Of a DNA stretch of 9,945 nucleotides, positions 5,786-9,945 are shown piece after piece. The DNA lies in contig JAQGKG010000272.1 of assembly GCA_028290245.1 (NCBI GenBank), positions 1 to 9,945 on the forward strand, given 5' to 3'. A model generated the notes under the pieces. That model ran no database searches. It was not told where the DNA came from and was given only the letters and a program-made list of their open reading frames with translations. The stretch comes from Devosia sp. (GTDB taxonomy: Bacteria > Pseudomonadota > Alphaproteobacteria > Rhizobiales > Devosiaceae). Position numbers and translations under genes: made by a program. Within the stretch, counting starts at the first letter, position 1, and every line of letters starts with the position of its first letter.

Positions 5786-7744
5786 ATGTCCCTACCCGAT
5801 ACTATTCTCGCTCCACTCGCTCGCGCCCTTGCCGCCAAGGGCTACGAAACCCTCACGCCAGTGCAGGCCGCCATCATCGAAGACCAGACTTCCGGTCGCG
5901 ATTTGCTGGTGTCCGCCCAGACCGGTTCCGGCAAGACCGTTGCCTTCGGCATGGCCATCGCGCCAACCCTGCTCGGCGACGATGATCACTTTACCTCGGT
6001 CGGCGCGCCTCTGGCCCTGCTGATCGCCCCGACCCGCGAACTTGCCCTCCAGGTGCAGCGCGAACTCGAATGGCTCTATGCCGAAACCGGCGCCAAAACT
6101 GCGTCCTGCGTCGGTGGCATGGATGCCCGTGCCGAACGCCGTGCGCTTGAGCGGGGCGCCCATATCGTCGTCGGCACTCCCGGCCGCCTGCGCGACCATA
6201 TCACCCGTGGCGCTCTCGACATGTCGGCCCTTCGCGCCGTCGTGCTCGACGAAGCCGACGAAATGCTCGATCTCGGCTTCCGCGAAGACCTCGAATTCAT
6301 CCTCGACGCCGCGCCGGAGGACCGCCGCACGCTGCTGTTCTCCGCGACCGTTCCAAAGCAGATCGCCCAGCTTGCCAAGACCTTCCAGCGCGATGCCCTG
6401 CGCATCTCGGCGACCAATTCGTCCGAGCAGCACAGCGACATCGACTACAAGCTGATGCTGGTGCCCGCCGCCGAGCGCGAAAACGCCATCATCAACACGC
6501 TGCTGTATTTCGACAGCGCCAACACCCTGGTCTTCGCCTCCACCCGTGAGGGCGTGAAGCACCTGTCGGCCCGTCTGCACAATCGCGGCTTCGACGTCGT
6601 GACCCTGTCGGGCGAACTTTCCCAGGCCGAGCGCACCAACGCGCTGCAGTCGATGCGCGATGGCCGCGCCCGCATCTGCGTCGCCACCGACGTTGCCGCC
6701 CGCGGTATCGATCTGCCCAACCTTGATCTCGTCATCCACGCCGATCTGCCGACCAACCCCGATACACTGCTGCACCGTTCGGGTCGCACCGGCCGGGCAG
6801 GGCGCAAGGGCACCTGCGTCATCATCGCGCCGATGCATCGTCGTGCCGTCGCGCAGCGCGTCCTCAAGACCGCCAAGATCGACGTCACCATGATGGCGCC
6901 ACCGTCGGCCGAGGAAATCGAAGCCCGTTACCGCGAAAGCATCCTGTCAAACGAGATGCTGAACCTGCCGGTCGCCGAGGAAGAAGCCGAGTTCGTCGCC
7001 CAGCTAATGGCACGCTACTCGGTCGAAGCCATCGCCGCCGCCTACCTGCGCCAGCAGATGGCCGCTCGTCCGGCTCCCGAAGACGTCTCCGACGCTCCGG
7101 TATTCGACAAGCCCGGCGATAAGGACCCGCGCACCAAGGAACGCTTTGAAGGCGGCACCTGGTTCAAGGTTTCCGTCGGTCGCAAGCACAAGGCCGAGCC
7201 GCGTTGGTTGCTGCCGATGCTGTGCAAGGCCGGCAATGTCACTAAAACCTCCATCGGCTCGATCCGCATTTTCGATACCGAATCGATTTTTGAAATCGCC
7301 GCCCCGAAGGCCGATGCCTTTGCCAAGTCGGTCGAAAAGAACGGCTCCGGCGAACGCGGCGTCACCATTTCGGCCGTCGACGGTCCCGGCGAGCGCCGCG
7401 CTGGCCCACCGCCATCGCAGCGCCGTCCCGAAGGCCCAGTCGAGCGTTTCGATCCCGATGCGCCGCGCCCCGAGCGCAATGATCGTCAGCAGCGCTATGG
7501 CTCAAGCGGCCTGCGTCCCGATGACTTCGAAGAGGCACCCCCCAGCACTGGCTGGAACCCTGCCGGTGAAGAAACCCGCGTCGCTCGGCCCGCTTTCGAC
7601 AAGCCACGCGCCCCCAAGGTGACCAAGGCTCCCCCGACCAAGGACAAGGGCAAGCCAAAATGGGCCGGCAAGCCTGCCGACGGCGCCCCGGCTGCCGCCA
7701 AGAAGCCCAAAGACCACAAAGCCAAGCGTAAGCCACAGGTCTGA
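5786..7744 (+). CDS. DEAD-box RNA helicase with DbpA-type RNA-binding domain
   Basis: This 652-aa protein is an ATP-dependent RNA helicase of the DeaD/DbpA group. Motifs in order: Q-motif region with GYETLTPVQ (19-27), Walker A AQTGSGKT (44-51), PTREL (82-86), TPGRL (131-135), DEAD (155-158), SAT (186-188), VATDVAARGIDLP (299-311) and HRSGRTGRAG (330-339). After a helical linker, about 453-532 (GGTWFKVSVGRKHKAEPRWL onward) resembles the DbpA RNA-binding domain, which in DbpA and DeaD relatives recognises structured RNA such as rRNA. The last 120 residues (533-652) are low-complexity, rich in Pro, Arg, Lys, Ala and Asp, and probably disordered. Likely roles are ribosome assembly and cold-shock RNA unwinding. 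The start is the ATG at 5786; an in-frame TTG at 5762 is possible but has no better ribosome site. Confidence 0.94.
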   Translation: MSLPDTILAPLARALAAKGYETLTPVQAAIIEDQTSGRDLLVSAQTGSGKTVAFGMAIAPTLLGDDDHFTSVGAPLALLIAPTRELALQVQRELEWLYAETGAKTASCVGGMDARAERRALERGAHIVVGTPGRLRDHITRGALDMSALRAVVLDEADEMLDLGFREDLEFILDAAPEDRRTLLFSATVPKQIAQLAKTFQRDALRISATNSSEQHSDIDYKLMLVPAAERENAIINTLLYFDSANTLVFASTREGVKHLSARLHNRGFDVVTLSGELSQAERTNALQSMRDGRARICVATDVAARGIDLPNLDLVIHADLPTNPDTLLHRSGRTGRAGRKGTCVIIAPMHRRAVAQRVLKTAKIDVTMMAPPSAEEIEARYRESILSNEMLNLPVAEEEAEFVAQLMARYSVEAIAAAYLRQQMAARPAPEDVSDAPVFDKPGDKDPRTKERFEGGTWFKVSVGRKHKAEPRWLLPMLCKAGNVTKTSIGSIRIFDTESIFEIAAPKADAFAKSVEKNGSGERGVTISAVDGPGERRAGPPPSQRRPEGPVERFDPDAPRPERNDRQQRYGSSGLRPDDFEEAPPSTGWNPAGEETRVARPAFDKPRAPKVTKAPPTKDKGKPKWAGKPADGAPAAAKKPKDHKAKRKPQV

Positions 7745-7746
7745 AC

Positions 7747-8550
7747 GTGTCTGATCTACCCACCATCGTCAGTTTCTGGCATGGCCCAATGAGCTGGTTG
7801 GAGGCGCTTTCGATCGCCTCCTTCCGCCGGCAAGGGCACCGGGTCGAGGTGTATTCCTACGACCCGATCCCGGGCCTGCCGGACGGCGCCATCGCCTGCA
7901 ATGCCGCCGACGTGCTGCCGCGCGACAAGCTGGTGTTCTACAAGGGCCGCGGCACCCCCGGCGTCTTCTCCGACCATTTCCGCATGATGGCCCTGCGCCA
8001 ATCCCGCGGAGTCTATGCCGATCTCGACGTTTACTGCGTCCACCCCATTGAAACTCTGCCAGATTACCTGATGGCCTACGAGCGCCCCGGCTCGGTCAAC
8101 GGCGCCGTGCTCTACATGAAGCCCGACGCACCATTACTCGATGACCTGCTGAGCATCTTTACCCAGACCGAGCGACCGATCATCGAGCCGCACCTGCCGC
8201 CATTCCGGCGCATCGAAGTCGCCATCCGCCGGCTGTTCGGCGAAAAAATCACCCCCGAACACATGCAATATGGTGCCACCGGCCCAATGGCGCTGACCTA
8301 TTACGTCCAGCAGCGCGGCCTCTCGGCCAAAGTCCTGCCCAGCACCGCGCTCTACCCCATCCCCTACGAAGGCGTCCCCGCACTGATGCAGTCCGGCTCC
8401 AGCGTGGACGCCGCCATCAAGCCCGACACCCTCGCCATCCACCTCTGGCGCAGCCAGCTTACCAATCGCGGCCGTGCCGACTTGCCGCTCCCGCCACCCG
8501 GCAGCGCCATGGCCGAACTCTGCGCCCGCGAAGGCATCACACTCGGCTGA
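7747..8550 (+). CDS. DXD-type glycosyltransferase (GT32-like)
   Basis: This 267-aa cytosolic protein has the layout of sugar transferases that carry a DXD motif (Gly_transf_sug / capsular polysaccharide type). The block FSDHFRMMALRQSRGVYADLDV (residues 74-95) matches the family's F-S-D-x-x-R-x-x-x-L-x-x-x-G-G-x-Y-x-D-x-D pattern, with Asp92-Leu-Asp94 as the likely metal and sugar-nucleotide ligand. GATGPMALTYYV (176-187) and HLWRSQ (232-237) are further conserved-looking blocks. The start is a GTG 2 nt after the helicase stop, so it is probably translated from the helicase mRNA; the only upstream ribosome signal is a weak AGG. The acceptor and sugar are unknown, and no other envelope-sugar genes are in the window. 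Confidence 0.8.
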   Translation: MSDLPTIVSFWHGPMSWLEALSIASFRRQGHRVEVYSYDPIPGLPDGAIACNAADVLPRDKLVFYKGRGTPGVFSDHFRMMALRQSRGVYADLDVYCVHPIETLPDYLMAYERPGSVNGAVLYMKPDAPLLDDLLSIFTQTERPIIEPHLPPFRRIEVAIRRLFGEKITPEHMQYGATGPMALTYYVQQRGLSAKVLPSTALYPIPYEGVPALMQSGSSVDAAIKPDTLAIHLWRSQLTNRGRADLPLPPPGSAMAELCAREGITLG

Positions 8551-8568
8551 TCAGCCGGCGCTTTTCTT
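8544..8568 (+). terminator. Possible terminator on a palindrome spanning two stop codons
   Basis: CGGCTGATCAGCCG (8544-8557) is a perfect 14-bp palindrome. As RNA it can form CGGCT/AGCCG around a GATC loop, followed on the plus strand by GCGCTTTTCTT. It sits where the convergent glycosyltransferase and DUF1801 genes meet. The stem is short, so termination is only plausible. Confidence 0.4.
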
Positions 8569-8949
8569 GTTCATATGATAGGTCAGCGCCATCGCGATAA
8601 CATGCTGCAGCGCCGCTTGGTCCGGCGCATCGCCGACCACCACGCCACGGTCACCGTCATATCCGAATGCCTCAGGATACAGCTCCCGATACCGGCTCAG
8701 CAAATCAGTCTTGCAATTCACATAGATCGCCGGACGGCCGCTAACCGTGTCCCGGTCGATCCGCACCGTCGTCCCACTGCCGCTCGCCGTGGTCAAATAG
8801 CTGACCTGACCCCACTTGAGCGTTTCCTCCAGCGCGCCAACTCCGTCGGTGACCGCCGCAGTCTCATAAATCAGCCGCCGCAGATCCAGCAACCGCTGCC
8901 GCAGCGGCCCGGAATAACCATCGAAAACCGCCGCCACTGCCTGATCCAT
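8551..8949 (-). CDS. DUF1801 domain protein
   Basis: This 132-aa protein resembles the DUF1801 (YdhG/YdeI-like, SCP2-fold related) family: an N-terminal helical part with LRQRLLDLRRLIYETA (16-31), a core with EETLKWGQVSYLT (41-53), and strands with RIDRD and YVNCKTDLLSRYRELYP (75-91). The LKWGxxxY-like segment is the best family marker. The biochemical role is unknown. The ATG at 8949 has a weak AGGG with a 7-nt spacer. Its TGA abuts the TGA of the convergent glycosyltransferase gene. There is no signal peptide or membrane segment, so it is presumably cytosolic. Confidence 0.82.
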   Translation of the reverse strand: MDQAVAAVFDGYSGPLRQRLLDLRRLIYETAAVTDGVGALEETLKWGQVSYLTTASGSGTTVRIDRDTVSGRPAIYVNCKTDLLSRYRELYPEAFGYDGDRGVVVGDAPDQAALQHVIAMALTYHMNKKSAG

Positions 8950-9015
8950 AACCGCACCCTACACGGACTTGCTCTGCCTGCGCGAAGTTTCGATTTTCCG
9001 CTCCAGCACCGATAA

Positions 9016-9300
9016 CTACTGCAGGTCGACCAGTTCGCCCCACCGCGGGTCCCACTCGACATCCTCGTCCAGTTCCACCGCAACGCGGCCCGCGCCTAGA
9101 TGGTCACTGAGGAACTTGGCATAGGGCAGGGCCTCATCCACCCCCTGTGGCGGTTTGGCCGTCGGCGAAAAAACCCGCAGCCCCGGCTCCGGCAATGGCC
9201 AGGCCACCACACAGGACAGGCCCTCCGGCAGGCAAAAAATGCGAACGGCAATGGTGTTGTCCTGGTTCGCGGCGGGTCTGTTACGGTAGAAAACGGGCAA
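9016..9300 (-). CDS. Small protein of unknown function
   Basis: This frame encodes up to 94 aa, read from a TTG at 9300 because no in-frame ATG or GTG exists nearby. The composition looks like real protein: alternating hydrophobic stretches (TIAVRIFCLPEGLSCVVAWPL), a middle with GVDEALPYAKFLSDHLGAG, and an acidic tail ELDEDVEWDPRWGELVDL. I do not recognise the family. There is no signal peptide or membrane helix. It lies 66 nt upstream of the DUF1801 gene on the same strand and divergent from the SMR exporter. The frame stays open upstream to a TGA near 9355, so the start is uncertain; only a weak GAG-like ribosome site precedes the TTG. Confidence 0.5.
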   Translation of the reverse strand: MPVFYRNRPAANQDNTIAVRIFCLPEGLSCVVAWPLPEPGLRVFSPTAKPPQGVDEALPYAKFLSDHLGAGRVAVELDEDVEWDPRWGELVDLQ

Positions 9301-9402
9301 TGATCTTACTCGGGCTATTATGCCCTCAGCTACGGTTGCCGCGTCTAAATTGTTTCAGTGCCCCATGCAATTAGCGACCATAAGATGGTCCTCGAGCAGC
9401 AC

Positions 9403-9431
9403 TTCACCTTTCCGCTCCGCTGTTCTATCTT
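9403..9431 (+). promoter_or_regulatory. Weak candidate promoter for the exporter gene
   Basis: TTCACC (9403-9408) and TATCTT (9426-9431) are 17 nt apart, each four of six to consensus. The start would be near 9438, just ahead of the first ACGA hairpin. Other AT-rich spots in 9301-9402 (TATTAT at 9316 flanked by GGGC/GCCC, TAAGAT at 9381) have no partner hexamer. Confidence 0.3.
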
Positions 9432-9434
9432 CCC

Positions 9435-9489
9435 GGGACGCTTGGACGACCTCGCGACCTCACTCATATTCCGGCCGGGACGACCCGCC
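9435..9489 (+). ncRNA. Candidate guanidine-II (mini-ykkC) riboswitch
   Basis: Two hairpins each present the loop ACGA inside the identical octamer GGACGACC (9444-9451 and 9478-9485, 34 nt apart). Hairpin 1 pairs GG/CC at the loop, then after a 2x2 mismatch CGC/GCG (9439-9441 with 9454-9456), and beyond an A-A mismatch GGG/CCU (9435-9437 with 9458-9460). Hairpin 2 pairs CGGG/CCCG (9476-9479 with 9484-9487) and, past one bulged C, GG/CC (9473-9474 with 9488-9489). The linker is about 12-16 nt. Paired ACGR-loop hairpins with a short linker define the guanidine-II class, which controls SMR guanidinium exporters; the next gene is one. Weak points are the interrupted first stem and the roughly 50 nt to the ribosome site. 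Confidence 0.62.
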
Positions 9490-9537
9490 ACACCAAGACG
9501 CCTCGGGCAGTCGGCTGCGCGCCGCCGCTCAAGCGTC

Positions 9538-9545
9538 AAAAGGAG
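9538..9545 (+). promoter_or_regulatory. Strong Shine-Dalgarno of the exporter gene
   Basis: AAAAGGAG lies 7 nt before the ATG at 9553 and settles the start over upstream in-frame codons. It is the probable target of riboswitch control. Confidence 0.75.
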
Positions 9546-9552
9546 AATTCCC

Positions 9553-9867
9553 ATGGCATGGGTCTACCTCGTTATCGCCGGCTTTTTCGAAATGGGTTGG
9601 GCCATCGGCCTCAAATACACCGAGGGCTTCACCCGCCTGGTTCCCACCACGCTCACCATCGCCGCGATGATCATCAGCGTCGTCCTGCTCGGCCTCGCCC
9701 TGCGTGACCTCCCCGTCGGCACCGGCTACGCCGTCTGGACCGGCATCGGCACCGTCGGCACAGCCCTCCTCGGCATGTACCTCTTCGGTGACTCCGCCAC
9801 CGCCGCCCGCCTCGCCAGCATCGGCCTCATCGTCGCCGGCATCATCGGGCTCAAGGTCCTGAGCTAA
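9553..9867 (+). CDS. sugE: Guanidinium exporter, SMR family (Gdx/SugE)
   Basis: This 104-aa inner-membrane protein has four transmembrane helices (about 2-20, 30-50, 58-77 and 85-103), the size and layout of small multidrug resistance proteins. Glu13 in AGFFEMGWAIGLKYTEGF is the membrane-embedded glutamate that binds substrate or protons. Trp16, and the helix-3 block GYAVWTGIGTVGTALLGMYLFG (58-79), are typical of the SugE/Gdx branch rather than of EmrE. Gdx proteins form antiparallel dimers that export guanidinium in exchange for protons. The single gene fits a homodimer. The gene stands alone with its own leader, candidate riboswitch and terminator. The name sugE is historic; gdx is the functional name. 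Confidence 0.93.
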   Translation: MAWVYLVIAGFFEMGWAIGLKYTEGFTRLVPTTLTIAAMIISVVLLGLALRDLPVGTGYAVWTGIGTVGTALLGMYLFGDSATAARLASIGLIVAGIIGLKVLS

Positions 9868-9890
9868 AACGCAATAAATTCAGTTCTCTA

Positions 9891-9924
9891 GAAGCAGTGA
9901 CGGAATCAATCCGCCACTGCTTTG
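9891..9924 (+). terminator. Hairpin terminator after the exporter gene
   Basis: AAGCAGTG (9892-9899) pairs with CACTGCTT (9915-9922), with an inner CGG/CCG after an A-C mismatch and a 7-nt loop AATCAAT. The 3' side runs into TTTG only, so the U-tract is short. It starts 24 nt after the stop codon. Confidence 0.6.
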
Positions 9925-9945
9925 AATCTGCATCTGAGCTCAACC

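Noticed and set aside
5792..6838. 348-aa open frame antisense to the helicase gene
   Set aside because: It lies wholly opposite a well-supported helicase coding region, is rich in Gly/His/Gln as expected of an antisense shadow in GC-rich DNA, and shows no motif or ribosome site.

Overview
The window looks like chromosomal DNA of an alphaproteobacterium, most likely a Hyphomicrobiales (Rhizobiales) member; a Devosia-like genus is my guess. The reasons are the high GC content, the codon use, and the run of genes pepA end – holC – (insertions) – ABC-F ATPase – ndk, a backbone I recognise from that order. Genes are densely packed on both strands. I see no rRNA, tRNA, CRISPR array, insertion sequence or integrase.

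Layout. Bases 1-1153 (+): the 3' end of a leucyl aminopeptidase gene (pepA), then holC (DNA polymerase III chi subunit), then a short YitT-type membrane protein whose ATG overlaps the holC stop. Bases 1222-4028 (-): an exported DUF4344-type putative metallopeptidase, probably started at a TTG, and an ABC-F family ATPase. Bases 4162-4751 (-): a BrnT/BrnA toxin-antitoxin operon with a clear promoter; an 8-bp palindrome covers its -10 box and the toxin mRNA is predicted to be leaderless. Bases 4917-5650 (+): ndk, a coupled 61-aa tautomerase-superfamily protein and a strong intrinsic terminator. Bases 5709-8550 (+): a DEAD-box RNA helicase with a DbpA-type RNA-binding domain, followed after 2 nt by a DXD glycosyltransferase. 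Bases 8551-9300 (-): a DUF1801 protein and a small unknown protein. Bases 9403-9924 (+): an SMR-family guanidinium exporter (Gdx/SugE) preceded by two ACGA-loop hairpins that look like a guanidine-II (mini-ykkC) riboswitch, and followed by a hairpin terminator.

Functionally most of this is housekeeping (replication, translation/ribosome ATPase, nucleotide pools, RNA remodelling). Accessory pieces have settled between the backbone genes: yitT, the peptidase, brnTA, the glycosyltransferase, and the guanidine sensor/exporter unit. The most informative non-coding signals are the candidate riboswitch at 9435-9489 and the leaderless, operator-overlapped brnT promoter. I found no clearly unprecedented multi-gene system.
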